NCBI GenBank assembly: GCA_000307305.1
Contig: DF158882.1
Location: forward strand, 2,314-41,528
Origin: Enterobacteriaceae bacterium B14
GTDB lineage: Bacteria; Pseudomonadota; Gammaproteobacteria; Enterobacterales; Enterobacteriaceae
DNA length: 39,215 bases
Direction: 5' to 3'
Shown: positions 1 to 8,724 of the stretch, one piece after another
Layout of the letters: each line of letters begins with the position of its first letter
How positions within the stretch are numbered: position 1 is the stretch's first letter
Notes under the pieces: model-generated
What the model was told of the DNA's origin: nothing
The model's input: only the letters and a program-made list of their open reading frames with translations
The model's database searches: none
Made by a program: the position numbers and the translations under genes

Positions 1-508
1 CCACATCACACATAAAGTGCTCGCCGTTAATCCAGTAAAAGGGGATACAGGGCACGATACTGCGCCAGTCGGTCCCCATCATCTGAAGATGTTGTTTAAA
101 GAATCGCCCGTCCCAGTAGCGGAAGAAGACGGCTTCACCGCTGGGCATTAAGACCTGCGTTAGGCTGCACAAGTGGGCGATCACTGTAGTGATTGGCATT
201 GGTGTTCGGGCAAGCCAGCCCCAGTCTAGATGTTCAGTCTCTGCTATCCAGCGCAGAAAGGGGCTGGTTGCATCGAGCTCTACTAACATTGGTTGTGCGG
301 GATACCAAGTGGCATAAGGTGTGCCCGCCCATAATCCGTGTGGTGTGCGGCTACCGTCTAAGCGGTAGTACATTTTTACGGCTTCGGCGGCGCTGACGTT
401 AGAGATCACGGCATACAACGGCATGGATGCCGTGCTGTTTACCCAGTCCGTTAGCGCAATAGCAGAGTTTGGTTCAATGGCCTCTGGCGTACTATTTGAG
501 GTACTCAT
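1..508 (-). CDS. DUF4123 domain protein, T6SS effector adaptor/chaperone (partial, runs off left edge)
   Basis: The minus strand is open from an ATG at 508 down to base 1, giving 169 residues with no stop, so the 3' end is missing. Near the end of the visible part is the motif FFRYWDGR, which resembles the FR-Y-D-R signature of DUF4123 proteins. Members of that family (Tap/TEC) load specific effectors onto VgrG spikes of type VI secretion systems. The start overlaps the vgrG stop as TAATG (510-506), so translation is probably coupled. By the usual order vgrG, adaptor, effector, the next gene to the left should be the cargo effector. Family assignment rests on this motif and the context. Confidence 0.8.
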   Translation of the reverse strand, partial: MSTSNSTPEAIEPNSAIALTDWVNSTASMPLYAVISNVSAAEAVKMYYRLDGSRTPHGLWAGTPYATWYPAQPMLVELDATSPFLRWIAETEHLDWGWLARTPMPITTVIAHLCSLTQVLMPSGEAVFFRYWDGRFFKQHLQMMGTDWRSIVPCIPFYWINGEHFMCDV

Positions 509-2931
509 TAGTGTTTTTCTCTCTGACTTGAACCGATTGTACCGCCAGCGATACCTGTCACTTTCAAGTCATTGGGGCTAGTAGATGAGACCGCCGTGCT
601 TTTTCCTAAAAGAGAAGAGGGAATATCAATCCCACCCAGAATATCGTTGCCGAGACTCAGCAGTTGAGGGAGTTTGCCACTAGCGCCTTGGGTGAGATTG
701 GCGACAGTCTGTAGGCTCTGTGTTGCTTTGCCGAGTGCTGCAGTGATATTTGCCATCCCTGATACACCATTGGCAAACGTTGCTGGATTCGGCAGATTAA
801 TGGCTGAACTTGTCGTACCTGCTGTAAGAGTATTTTTCACTTTATCGCTCCCAGAAAGTCCGCCAGCAAATCCACCACCTGTCACTCCTGCAGGCGCAGT
901 TGCCCCCACTGTGCTATTGGTACTGTCGTCAATACTGCATTCGCCGTCTTTACATTTCTCACACTCTTCACAGTATGGAACGGGCTGTGTCAGGGTATTG
1001 AGCTGTACTGGAGAGAGCGGCGGCGGTGCCATGACAGGGAGGGGCTGATTGGGCTCCCGTAGGTTGAGTGCCTGCCCACTGCCAGCAGCACCCATGCCAA
1101 TATTTAAGCCCTGCGAGGTATAAATACCTGATGGATCGATCCGCAGAAAGTTGCCGCCAGCCTCAATAGTTAACTCCGTGCCAGCCGAGAGAATAATCTT
1201 TGAACCAGAGGTGACATTAACTTCATTGCCGACTTTCATTACGACGGCATCGCCGATGTCTTGATGACGGCTGCCTTCTACTTTTAGCGATTCATCCCCA
1301 CCGATTTTGATGCGAGATTCCCCAGTGATGGTGGTATGGCTATCTCGGCTGATTTCCGTAATACGGTCACGCTCAATTTTTTTGTGGTAGTCGCGGGCAA
1401 TATCCCAGCGTGCGTCATTTTTGACTTTGGATAACCAGTCTTTTTGAGCATGCATATAAAGCACTTCACTGCCGTTGGCATCTTCAAACGAGAGTTCGTT
1501 AAAACCGACACCTTTATGGGTTTTGCTGCGCAGCACCATTTTGGTTTTATTGGCAGGGAGGGGATAGGGAACCTGGTTTGCTTCGTTGTAGGTACACCCT
1601 GTTATCAGTGGGCGGTCGATATCGCCATTTAGATAGGTGATGACCACTTCTTGCCCAATACGGGGGATCGCCACCATGCCATAACCGTTGCCGTTCCAGC
1701 CATTAGCGACCCTAACCCAGCAGGAGGCACCATCATCGGCGGCATCGTAACGGTTCCAGTGAAAATGCACGCGTACACAGCCGTTTTTATCGGTATAAAT
1801 CTCTTCACCAGAAGGGCCAACGACAGTCGCTGTTTCTGCTCCATCAGCTTGGGGTTTGTAACGATAAGGTGCCCGCCACTCCTGCCTACCGGAGATAAAG
1901 GTGATTTTATTTGTTAAGTAGGTGCCCCTATCTTCGCTTTCCTCTTCGGCAGCCTGCGGGCAGACACCGTGGTGATCGGCGCTAATAACCTGCCAAAGCG
2001 TATTGAGGGTTTCGTCGGGATGTTCGGCTAGCGTAAAGCGTTTGCCTGGCATCAAAAGGCTGCTGTTACTGGTGGCATGGCCTACTTCTTTGCCTGACTG
2101 TAGGGCTTCTAGCCGATATTTGGCGAAGGTTTTACCTGCTTCATTGTTAGGAAAACGACCATAGCTGTCGAAAACGGTAAAGAGATCACTGCTACTAGTC
2201 GTATCCATTTTTTCATGCAGGTAGTTATAAAAAGGATCTTTGTAGTCGTAGTCTTTGTGTATGACACGGTCTGGTGTCATAAAGGCGCCGAATCTCAGAT
2301 CGCTAATATAAGTCCCCTTGAGCGCATTTTGCGGATGCGGATTGTAGTTTGCTGTCGGGCCCTCGGGCATCATGATGTAACTGTCACCGAAGTAGACTTG
2401 AGGCTGGTCATCATCGGGGCACTCAAACCAGAAAGTGATGCCTTCCTCTGCCGCTAGACGAACAAAAAAATCGTAGTCTTTCTCCCGTTTTTGAGTGACA
2501 TATTCGCGGCTTGAGTGCGGGTCACGCATTGATGTATCGAAGATAACGCGATGCTTGCGTAGCAGGGTGGACAGAATTTGGGGAATGCTTTGCTGATGGA
2601 AGATACGGCTGTCTTGGCGCAGCGTCATCACCCACATTTCAGGACGAATGGTAAGAGTGTAATAGGTACGACGAAATCCACGGTTGCCACGCTCAGCACT
2701 GGCGATAACGCCTGCAATTTTGCGCGGTTCTTCACCAGCGTGATGCACAGTCAGTGAGGCTGGCATCAACAGTTGTTCCGAAAGAGCGATATCGGGTTTT
2801 GAACTGACCAGTGTCAGCGTCAGAGTAAATAGCTCGGAAAGTGCTTCTTGTAGGTGAAACTCGGCAACGGCAAAGGTCTCTTCTGGGAGGTCACCGACTT
2901 GGCAGGTGAAATAAAGTCCTTCTGTGTTCAT
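508..2931 (-). CDS. vgrG: Type VI secretion system spike protein VgrG with C-terminal extension
   Basis: The product has 807 residues. The N-terminal part (about 1-330) resembles the gp27-like ring. Residues about 370-460 form the gp5-like OB fold, including GCVRVHFHWNR and the PRIGQEVVITYLNGD segment typical of Rhs/VgrG proteins. Residues about 500-630 are the polar repeats of the gp5 beta-helix needle. The final 180 residues or so are an extension that starts with a proline-rich linker. It carries four cysteines (C654, C657, C660, C665) and then becomes rich in Gly, Ser, Thr and Ala. The protein trimerises at the tip of the T6SS tail tube and is injected with its cargo. No tss core genes are visible, so this looks like an orphan vgrG island. 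An ATAAT-rich stretch upstream (TATAAT on the minus strand at 2993-2988) may hold the promoter. Confidence 0.93.
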   Translation of the reverse strand: MNTEGLYFTCQVGDLPEETFAVAEFHLQEALSELFTLTLTLVSSKPDIALSEQLLMPASLTVHHAGEEPRKIAGVIASAERGNRGFRRTYYTLTIRPEMWVMTLRQDSRIFHQQSIPQILSTLLRKHRVIFDTSMRDPHSSREYVTQKREKDYDFFVRLAAEEGITFWFECPDDDQPQVYFGDSYIMMPEGPTANYNPHPQNALKGTYISDLRFGAFMTPDRVIHKDYDYKDPFYNYLHEKMDTTSSSDLFTVFDSYGRFPNNEAGKTFAKYRLEALQSGKEVGHATSNSSLLMPGKRFTLAEHPDETLNTLWQVISADHHGVCPQAAEEESEDRGTYLTNKITFISGRQEWRAPYRYKPQADGAETATVVGPSGEEIYTDKNGCVRVHFHWNRYDAADDGASCWVRVANGWNGNGYGMVAIPRIGQEVVITYLNGDIDRPLITGCTYNEANQVPYPLPANKTKMVLRSKTHKGVGFNELSFEDANGSEVLYMHAQKDWLSKVKNDARWDIARDYHKKIERDRITEISRDSHTTITGESRIKIGGDESLKVEGSRHQDIGDAVVMKVGNEVNVTSGSKIILSAGTELTIEAGGNFLRIDPSGIYTSQGLNIGMGAAGSGQALNLREPNQPLPVMAPPPLSPVQLNTLTQPVPYCEECEKCKDGECSIDDSTNSTVGATAPAGVTGGGFAGGLSGSDKVKNTLTAGTTSSAINLPNPATFANGVSGMANITAALGKATQSLQTVANLTQGASGKLPQLLSLGNDILGGIDIPSSLLGKSTAVSSTSPNDLKVTGIAGGTIGSSQREKH

Positions 2932-3430
2932 AGCCCTGAGCCTTAATGATTAGCGTTAAATGTATTTTGGTTATAATATCGACTGAAATTATACTGATGT
3001 TATAGAGAGATAGAGTGTTAATGAGGTGATCTAAGAGCAGAGAATAAAGTGAGAATTCAAAAAAGCGAGAGGAAAATCAGTTGGATATAAAATTGAAAAA
3101 TAAAGAAAGAATATTAGGTTAAAAATTTTGCGCAAACCATGCTTTATTTTTTAAATATTAAAAATATTGAAGTTATATATTGTTTTTTTGCAGGTGGCGA
3201 TGAGTGAAAAATATACTTATTTTGTAATACAATGATTTATAATGAAAAATTCTTATTTTTAAAATTATAAAAACTTTTTGTGATTTTAACTCCATTATTG
3301 GTGTTTTGTTATTAGCGAATTGACATGTGGACTGTTTTTTACAATGTATTTTAGCGCTGAAGGGAAGAGACTGCATTCGCTGTGTCATAACACAATCAAT
3401 GTAAAAAAACAGTGAAGAATTTTATAACTG
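2932..3430. other. AT-rich intergenic region between vgrG and glyA
   Basis: About 500 bp without a credible gene. It is strongly A+T-rich between 3040 and 3300, unlike both flanking genes. A minus-strand reading frame at 3173-3388 is Lys/Ile-rich, has no recognisable product and is probably chance. A TTGACA at about 3320 followed by TACAAT is a possible plus-strand promoter, but the spacer is only about 15 bp. An inverted repeat lies at 3331-3413 (separate entry). Confidence 0.6.
3331..3413. repeat. Long-spaced inverted repeat upstream of glyA
   Basis: The left arm ACTGTTTTTTACA (3331-3343) is complementary to the right arm at 3400-3413, which has one extra A in its run. The 56-base interior contains smaller complementary pairs (TGTG/CACA at about 3381-3394, AGCG/CGCT). 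This could be a folded RNA, a cruciform or coincidence in AT-rich DNA. No function can be assigned. Confidence 0.4.
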
Positions 3431-3432
3431 TA

Positions 3433-3445
3433 TGAGATAAATTCA
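3433..3445 (+). promoter_or_regulatory. Candidate MetR site for glyA
   Basis: TGAGATAAATTCA matches the MetR consensus TGAA-N5-TTCA at seven of eight fixed positions. A weaker copy, TGAAGAATTTTAT, starts at 3412, about two helical turns upstream. In E. coli, MetR with homocysteine activates glyA from two such sites. The call is based on sequence likeness and position. Confidence 0.45.
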
Positions 3446-3491
3446 TAAACAGCATTCTCACTGTTTTCTTTCAAGGCCTTGTATCACCTAG

Positions 3492-3507
3492 GGGTAATCG
3501 TTTGCGT
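3492..3507 (+). promoter_or_regulatory. PurR box of glyA
   Basis: The 16-mer GGGTAATCGTTTGCGT keeps the right half and centre (CGTTTGCGT) of the PurR consensus ACGCAAACGTTTGCGT, with 12 of 16 matches. The imperfect left half resembles the E. coli glyA operator as I remember it. It lies about 45 bp upstream of a TACACT -10-like hexamer at 3551-3556, so purine-dependent repression of glyA is expected. Confidence 0.65.
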
Positions 3508-3623
3508 AAAAACCTGACTTTTGCTCTATCGTAACAAGGCTAAAACATATTACACTGTGCCATAGGGGCCCATTTTAGGGTGATTTATTGTCAGTATTGT
3601 GTTTGCAGAGTCAGGAGATGCGG

Positions 3624-4877
3624 ATGTTAAAGCGAGAAATGAACATTGCCGATTATGATGCCGATTTATGGCGTGCAATGGAACAAGAAGTGGTACGTCA
3701 GGAAGAGCATATCGAACTGATCGCTTCTGAGAACTATACCAGCCCACGTGTCATGCAGGCTCAAGGTTCTCAGTTAACAAATAAGTACGCAGAAGGTTAT
3801 CCGGGCAAGCGTTACTATGGTGGCTGTGAATACGTTGATGTAGTTGAACAACTAGCTATCGATCGTGCAAAAGCGCTCTTTGGTGCCGATTACGCTAACG
3901 TTCAGCCACACTCTGGCTCTCAAGCGAATGCTGCTGTTTATATGGCTCTGCTCAATCCTGGTGATACCGTACTCGGTATGAATCTGGCTCACGGCGGTCA
4001 CTTGACTCACGGCTCTCCTGTTAACTTCTCTGGCAAGTTATATAACATCGTTCCTTATGGTATTGATGAAACAGGACATATTGATTATTCAGAGCTGGCT
4101 CGTTTGGCTGTAGAGCATAAGCCAAAAATGATTATCGGCGGCTTCTCTGCTTATTCTGGCGTGGTTGATTGGGCGAAAATGCGCGAGATTGCAGATAGCA
4201 TTGGCGCTTATCTTTTCGTTGATATGGCTCACGTAGCAGGCCTGATTGCTGCAGGCGTTTATCCAAATCCTGTTCCTCACGCTCACGTTGTTACTACGAC
4301 TACCCATAAAACACTGGCTGGCCCTCGCGGTGGCCTGATCCTGGCGAAAGGCGGCGATGAAGATCTGTATAAAAAGCTGAACTCATCTGTTTTCCCTGGC
4401 GGTCAGGGTGGGCCATTGATGCACGTTATCGCCGCTAAAGCGGTGGCGTTCAAAGAAGCGATGGAACCTGAGTTCAAAACGTATCAACAAGACGTCGCTA
4501 AAAACGCGAAAGCGATGGTAGATGTATTTGTGAAGCGTGGTTATAAAGTGGTTTCCGGCGGAACGGAGAACCATTTGTTTCTGTTAGATCTGGTTGATAA
4601 GAACCTGACTGGGAAAGAAGCTGATGCAGCGCTGGGCCGTGCCAATATTACCGTGAATAAAAACAGCGTCCCTAACGATCCGAAAAGCCCATTTGTGACG
4701 TCAGGCATTCGTATTGGCTCACCAGCGGTTACTCGTCGTGGTTTCAATGAAGCAGATGTACGTGAATTGGCTGGCTGGATGTGCGATGTGCTAGACAATA
4801 TCAACGATGAAAGTGTTATTGAAAGCGTGAAACAGAAGGTGTTGGCTATCTGTGCCCGTCTGCCGGTTTATGCATAA
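3624..4877 (+). CDS. glyA: Serine hydroxymethyltransferase
   Basis: PLP enzyme that converts serine and tetrahydrofolate to glycine and 5,10-methylene-tetrahydrofolate, the main source of one-carbon units. It has 417 residues, the same as E. coli GlyA, and is nearly colinear with it. The PLP-binding lysine is K229 in [13 protein letters not shown]. The start at 3624 ([12 protein letters not shown]) is chosen because AGGAG lies 6 bases upstream and it matches the family start. An in-frame codon at 3588 would add 12 unconserved residues. The upstream region carries PurR and MetR-like sites. A strong terminator follows, so it is probably monocistronic. In E. coli the divergent neighbour is hmp; here it is a T6SS vgrG. 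Confidence 0.98.
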   Translation: MLKREMNIADYDADLWRAMEQEVVRQEEHIELIASENYTSPRVMQAQGSQLTNKYAEGYPGKRYYGGCEYVDVVEQLAIDRAKALFGADYANVQPHSGSQANAAVYMALLNPGDTVLGMNLAHGGHLTHGSPVNFSGKLYNIVPYGIDETGHIDYSELARLAVEHKPKMIIGGFSAYSGVVDWAKMREIADSIGAYLFVDMAHVAGLIAAGVYPNPVPHAHVVTTTTHKTLAGPRGGLILAKGGDEDLYKKLNSSVFPGGQGGPLMHVIAAKAVAFKEAMEPEFKTYQQDVAKNAKAMVDVFVKRGYKVVSGGTENHLFLLDLVDKNLTGKEADAALGRANITVNKNSVPNDPKSPFVTSGIRIGSPAVTRRGFNEADVRELAGWMCDVLDNINDESVIESVKQKVLAICARLPVYA

Positions 4878-4955
4878 CACAGGCAGTAACGCTGAAAGCG
4901 CGCTATTCATATTAATGACGCGCTGATTTTCAGAATAACTCAGCGATATCGTTAA

Positions 4956-4989
4956 ATACCCTCAACTGACTGGTTGGGGGTATTTTTTT
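4956..4989 (+). terminator. Rho-independent terminator of glyA
   Basis: An 11-bp stem (4956-4966 with 4973-4983, one G-U pair) and a 6-base loop are followed by a run of seven T. It lies 79 bases after the glyA stop. Confidence 0.9.
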
Positions 4990-5122
4990 ATTGTGTTTGG
5001 GTTAGGCATGAAGTTTGATTTTATTGCGTCACGATAATGAGAGGTTGCTTACTATTTGTGACCTTGATATGTAGGTTACAATATCAACAGCTATTTTGCG
5101 TGTTTAATAAGGAGATGAGTTT

Positions 5123-5494
5123 ATGAAGCACAATCCTGCATTTGAGGCGCTCTGCGAAGCCGCTCGTAAAAACGTAACGGAAATTAGTATTGCTGATGTC
5201 AAACAGCAGATAGACGATGGGACATTGCCTCTGTTGTTAGATGTTCGGGAAGAGAGCGAGTGGCATAAACATCATTTGCCAAAAGCGCAATATTTGGGGC
5301 GTGGGGTATTAGAGCGTGATATCGAGACGCAAGTGACTGATAAGTCGACACCAATGATTCTCTACTGCGGTGGTGGGTACCGTTCTGCACTGGCAGCCGA
5401 GAGCCTACAGAAAATGGGATATACCGCGGTGCTCTCTATGGCCGGTGGGTTTAGAGGGTGGTTGGACGCAAATTATCCTGTCGTGACAGAGTAA
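5123..5494 (+). CDS. Single-domain rhodanese-like sulfurtransferase
   Basis: A 123-residue cytoplasmic protein with one rhodanese domain. The active-site loop is CGGGYRSA, with the persulfide-forming cysteine at C82 and an arginine at R87. The upstream LLLDVREESEW segment is the conserved CH2A-like motif of the family. Such proteins carry sulfane sulfur, but the acceptor here is unknown. The start follows AAGGAG at 5109-5114. The hcaT-like gene begins 37 bp downstream without a terminator between, so the two are probably cotranscribed. It does not occur at this position in E. coli K-12. The gene also lies a few kb from iscS, another sulfur-transfer enzyme, though nothing in the sequence links their functions. 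Confidence 0.88.
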   Translation: MKHNPAFEALCEAARKNVTEISIADVKQQIDDGTLPLLLDVREESEWHKHHLPKAQYLGRGVLERDIETQVTDKSTPMILYCGGGYRSALAAESLQKMGYTAVLSMAGGFRGWLDANYPVVTE

Positions 5495-5531
5495 TAGTCG
5501 AATGGAGTAGTTCTGGAGTCTCGGAGGAGTT

Positions 5532-6689
5532 ATGACATTGCGCCCTGCTCGTTGGCTGTCCCTGAGTTTTTTCACCTATTTTTTTTCCTATGGGATCTAT
5601 TTGCCTTTCGGTAGTTTGTGGTTGGAAGGTGAGGGGATATCGTCTCAATCGATCGGTATTTTGCTTGGTATCGGTTTAGCAGCCCGCTTTCTCGGCAATA
5701 TTTTTATTACACCTACGGTAAAAAATCCCTCTTATCTGGTTACAGCACTCCGTATTCTTGCTCTGTTAACGCTGCTGTGTGCGGTAGGGTTTCTGTTTGG
5801 CACGTCTTGGCTGTGGTTAGCCATGGTTATTATCGGATTTAATCTATTTTTTGGCCCGATGATTCCATTGAGCGATGCATTGGCGGGGACATGGCAGCGC
5901 CAAATTCAAATGGATTATGGCCGAGTTCGCTTATGGGGTTCGTTAGCATTCATTGTTGGCACCTCAATAACGGGTGTAATGGTGAATGCGTTTGGGCATC
6001 AGGCCATTATCTATTCTCTGTTGGCAGGGATCGTGTTTATGTTATTGGGCCTATTACAGAGGCCTTCCGTTATGCCGATAGGACATGTCAATGATGAGAA
6101 CGGGCAGGCAACACCGTGGCGTGAATTGCTCACAGAACCTAATGTTTGGCGTTTTTTAGTTTGCGTCACTCTGTTACAGGGGGCTCATGCAGCCTATTAC
6201 GTGTTTAGCTCTATCTACTGGAAAGCGGAAGGTTACTCTGCATCTGCCGTTGGGAATCTTTGGTCTGTGGGCGTCGTGGCAGAAATATTGGTTTTTGCTT
6301 TTAGCTATCGCTTATTTCATCGCTGGCATGTACGTGATCTTCTCATTTTGGTGATTATCAGTAGCTTGATTCGCTGGAGTTTAATGGCATCGACGACTGC
6401 CTTGCCTTGGCTGGTATTAGCTCAGGCTTTGCATAGTGGTACCTTTGCCGTCTGCCATCTTGCTGCAATTAAGTTTATCTCTGCGCGTTCTGGGGCTGAT
6501 GTAATTAGGCTACAAGGTGTCTATTCGGCACTTGCTACCGGGGGTGGTATCGCTTTGATGACATCCATCTCTGGTTTCTTGTACGAGCGCTTTCAGGGAG
6601 GTGCATTTTGGGCAATGGCGCTAGTGGTACTGCCTACGATTCTCTTATTACCTAAAACCCTGGAGCGAAAGGCGCTGCTTGCGGAATAA
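5532..6689 (+). CDS. hcaT: HcaT-like major facilitator superfamily transporter
   Basis: A 385-residue inner-membrane protein with about 12 hydrophobic segments. It aligns along its length with E. coli HcaT (379 residues), the putative 3-phenylpropionate permease. Shared blocks include FTYFFSYGIYLPF at the N-terminus, DYGRVRLWGS near residue 130, and QGAHAAYYVFSSIYWKAEGY in the second half. The family belongs to the nucleoside:H+ symporter/LacY-like branch of MFS. The hca dioxygenase genes are not in this window, so the substrate is uncertain. An in-operon position after the rhodanese gene (37 bp gap) is likely. It is convergent with suhB, and a shared hairpin separates the two. Confidence 0.9.
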   Translation: MTLRPARWLSLSFFTYFFSYGIYLPFGSLWLEGEGISSQSIGILLGIGLAARFLGNIFITPTVKNPSYLVTALRILALLTLLCAVGFLFGTSWLWLAMVIIGFNLFFGPMIPLSDALAGTWQRQIQMDYGRVRLWGSLAFIVGTSITGVMVNAFGHQAIIYSLLAGIVFMLLGLLQRPSVMPIGHVNDENGQATPWRELLTEPNVWRFLVCVTLLQGAHAAYYVFSSIYWKAEGYSASAVGNLWSVGVVAEILVFAFSYRLFHRWHVRDLLILVIISSLIRWSLMASTTALPWLVLAQALHSGTFAVCHLAAIKFISARSGADVIRLQGVYSALATGGGIALMTSISGFLYERFQGGAFWAMALVVLPTILLLPKTLERKALLAE

Positions 6690-6781
6690 CGGGGGATAAT
6701 CTGAACTGGCGAGAAGGGCTTTATAATATTGCGTGAGTAACGGCTTGATAGTTTTGAACAGTAAACATGGCGAGAGTAGTG

Positions 6782-6814
6782 TTTGCGCCTACCGAATCAG
6801 AGGATAGGCGCAAA
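6782..6814. terminator. Hairpin between convergent hcaT and suhB
   Basis: A perfect 10-bp stem, TTTGCGCCTA (6782-6791) with TAGGCGCAAA (6805-6814), and a 13-base loop. The T tract is weak on both strands, so termination may be partial or Rho-aided. Confidence 0.55.
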
Positions 6815-6824
6815 GATTTATTGA

Positions 6825-7628
6825 TTAACGCTTCAGCGCTTCACTCAATTCATCACGCATGACGGAGAGAATAGATTTTACGACGCGCGGGTTGCCTGCA
6901 ACGATGTTGCCAGACAGATAGTGGTTATGCCCACCAGTAAAATCGGAAACAATACCGCCAGCTTCGCGTACCAGTAGCTCACCTGCTGCAAAATCCCACG
7001 GCTTTAAGCCAATCTCAAAAAATCCATCAACGCGACCCGCGGCAACATAGGCCAGGTCTAGTGCGGCTGAGCCTGTACGGCGGAAGTCTGCGCACTGAGT
7101 GAATAATTTACCGACTAGATTGATGTAAGAAGGGGCATGTTGCTTGAGTTTGAAAGGGAAACCTGTTGCTAATATGGTGCCGTCTAGATCTCGGGCATTA
7201 GAACCACGTAGGCGATAACCGTTTAGCTGTGCGCCTTGGCCTCGGGTTGAGGTGAATAGCTCGTTACGCATCGGGTCATAGACAACAGCAATCTCTGTAC
7301 GGCCTTTGATGCGAACCGCGATAGAGACAGAGAAGTGAGGGAAACGTTTAATGAAATTGGTCGTGCCATCTAATGGATCAATTACCCACTGAATATCAGT
7401 ATCTGTACCTGGTAGTTCACCGCGTTCTTCACTAATAATGGTGTGTTGCGGGTAAGCTTTACGGATGACATCAATGATCAGATATTCTGCATCCCGATCG
7501 ACATTAGTAACAAAGTCATTATTGCCTTTTTGGCTGGCTTCGACGGCGTCAGGTGTTTCGTAGTTCTTGGCAATAAGGTTGCCAGCTTTACGCGCAGCGC
7601 GTATAGCGATGTTCAGCATCGGATGCAT
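6825..7628 (-). CDS. suhB: Inositol-1-monophosphatase SuhB / transcription antitermination factor
   Basis: A 267-residue Mg2+-dependent phosphatase of the IMPase fold, the same length as E. coli SuhB and highly similar to it. Metal ligands are visible as E67 in the SEER segment and as D84 and D87 in WVIDPLDGTTNF. A third metal aspartate sits in KPWDFAAGELL near the C-terminus. In E. coli, SuhB binds RNA polymerase with Nus factors to promote rRNA transcription and folding. That is its physiologically important role; inositol phosphate hydrolysis is secondary. It is divergent from trmJ, with a 210-bp gap that must contain both promoters, as in E. coli. Confidence 0.97.
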   Translation of the reverse strand: MHPMLNIAIRAARKAGNLIAKNYETPDAVEASQKGNNDFVTNVDRDAEYLIIDVIRKAYPQHTIISEERGELPGTDTDIQWVIDPLDGTTNFIKRFPHFSVSIAVRIKGRTEIAVVYDPMRNELFTSTRGQGAQLNGYRLRGSNARDLDGTILATGFPFKLKQHAPSYINLVGKLFTQCADFRRTGSAALDLAYVAAGRVDGFFEIGLKPWDFAAGELLVREAGGIVSDFTGGHNHYLSGNIVAGNPRVVKSILSVMRDELSEALKR

Positions 7629-7838
7629 GGGTATATTCCACTAGATGTTAAAGAGCGAGAGAAAATCTGAGCTGCGGAGTATATCAGAGAATAAAAAAGC
7701 TGCCTAGGTGAGTTTTGGGCGATTTTTGAGCGTGTTCTTAAGCGGAAAACTATCTGTAGTGCAGGAATAACGAACTCATTTAGGTGTACCTATTAAATAT
7801 GTTAATATGCCCCGATTAGCCCTTTCGCTCGAGTTTTT

Positions 7839-8570
7839 ATGCTGCACAATATCCGTATCATCTTGGTCGAAACCTCTCATACTGGAAACATGGGGTCGAC
7901 AGCAAGAGCCATGAAAACCATGGGATTATCCAATCTCTATCTCGTTAACCCACTTATCAAACCCGATTCGCAGGCTATCGCTTTAGCTGCGGGGGCAAGT
8001 GATGTTATCGGCAATGCAACGGTAGTTGATACGCTGGATGATGCGCTTGCGGGTTGTGCATTGGTAATTGGTACGAGTGCGCGTTCAAGAACGTTGCCTT
8101 GGCCAATGTTAGAACCAAGAGAGTGCGGTGTGCGGATTGCCGAAGAGTCAGTACAAGCCCCTGTTGCTTTAGTCTTTGGCCGTGAGAGAGTGGGGCTGAC
8201 AAATGATGAGCTACAAAAATGCCATTATCATGTCGCCATTCCTGCAAACCCAGATTACAGCTCACTAAACTTAGCGATGGCAGTGCAGATTTTAGCCTAT
8301 GAGGTCCGTGTTGCTTGGTTAGACCGTCAAGAGTCTAAGCCTATAGCGCCAGATGAAACAGTTTTCCCTGTTGCAGAAGACGTCGAGCGCTTTTATCAAC
8401 ATCTTGAGCAAGTGTTGCTAGATGTCGGTTTCATCAAACAGTCTCATCCAGGGCAAGTCATGAATAAGCTTCGTCGGATGTTCACCCGGGCTCGTCCTGA
8501 GAGCCAAGAGTTGAATATTTTACGCGGAATTCTAAGTTCTATTAAAAAGTGTGATGACCGTTCACAGTAG
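7839..8570 (+). CDS. trmJ: tRNA (cytidine/uridine-2'-O-)-methyltransferase TrmJ
   Basis: A 243-residue SPOUT-class (trefoil knot) methyltransferase. It modifies position 32 of the tRNA anticodon loop using S-adenosylmethionine. Family motifs are visible: [12 protein letters not shown]-type N-terminus (here [18 protein letters not shown]), [13 protein letters not shown] in the middle and [10 protein letters not shown] in the SAM knot. The C-terminal helical tail contains [14 protein letters not shown] and ends with an ILRGIL segment, as in E. coli (246 residues). TAATAT at 7803-7808 is a likely -10. The gene sits immediately upstream of iscR, as in E. coli, but the iscR promoter region separates them. 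Confidence 0.97.
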   Translation: MLHNIRIILVETSHTGNMGSTARAMKTMGLSNLYLVNPLIKPDSQAIALAAGASDVIGNATVVDTLDDALAGCALVIGTSARSRTLPWPMLEPRECGVRIAEESVQAPVALVFGRERVGLTNDELQKCHYHVAIPANPDYSSLNLAMAVQILAYEVRVAWLDRQESKPIAPDETVFPVAEDVERFYQHLEQVLLDVGFIKQSHPGQVMNKLRRMFTRARPESQELNILRGILSSIKKCDDRSQ

Positions 8571-8674
8571 TAAGAGAGTAATAGGTTAATCTCTCTTAGC
8601 TAGGATGTATTTTATTAAATTTCTTTAAAAATGAATGAGATGAATTCTCAGTAACTGCATAGCTAAACCGCATA

Positions 8675-8699
8675 ATACTTGAGTGAATTAGTAGGTTAA
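8675..8699 (+). promoter_or_regulatory. IscR type 1 site, distal
   Basis: A 25-bp element starting ATACTTGAGTGAATTAGTAG. It fits the type 1 IscR consensus (ATASYYGACT-N4-AGTCRRSTAT) apart from about three positions. It abuts the proximal site exactly. Confidence 0.7.
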
Positions 8700-8724
8700 A
8701 TACTTGACTGTTTTAGTCGGGAAT
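8700..8724 (+). promoter_or_regulatory. IscR type 1 site, proximal, overlapping the isc promoter
   Basis: A 25-bp element with ATACTTGACT and AGTCGGGAAT halves, one mismatch from the type 1 consensus. It covers the -35 hexamer TTGACT (8704-8709). Holo-[2Fe-2S] IscR bound here would block RNA polymerase, giving the known autorepression of the isc operon. Confidence 0.88.

Noticed and set aside
674-1048. 124-residue plus-strand frame within vgrG
   Set aside because: It is the complement of the low-complexity VgrG tail, with codon use explained by that gene.
3173-3388. 71-residue minus-strand reading frame upstream of glyA
   Set aside because: Its Lys/Ile/Phe-rich composition simply mirrors AT-rich DNA. 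It has no ribosome site and no recognisable motif, and it overlaps the inverted repeat.
4891-4935. Possible REP-like element after glyA
   Set aside because: The complementary parts (CTGAAAGCGCGC and GCGCTGATTTTCAG) are imperfect and do not match a REP or ERIC consensus.
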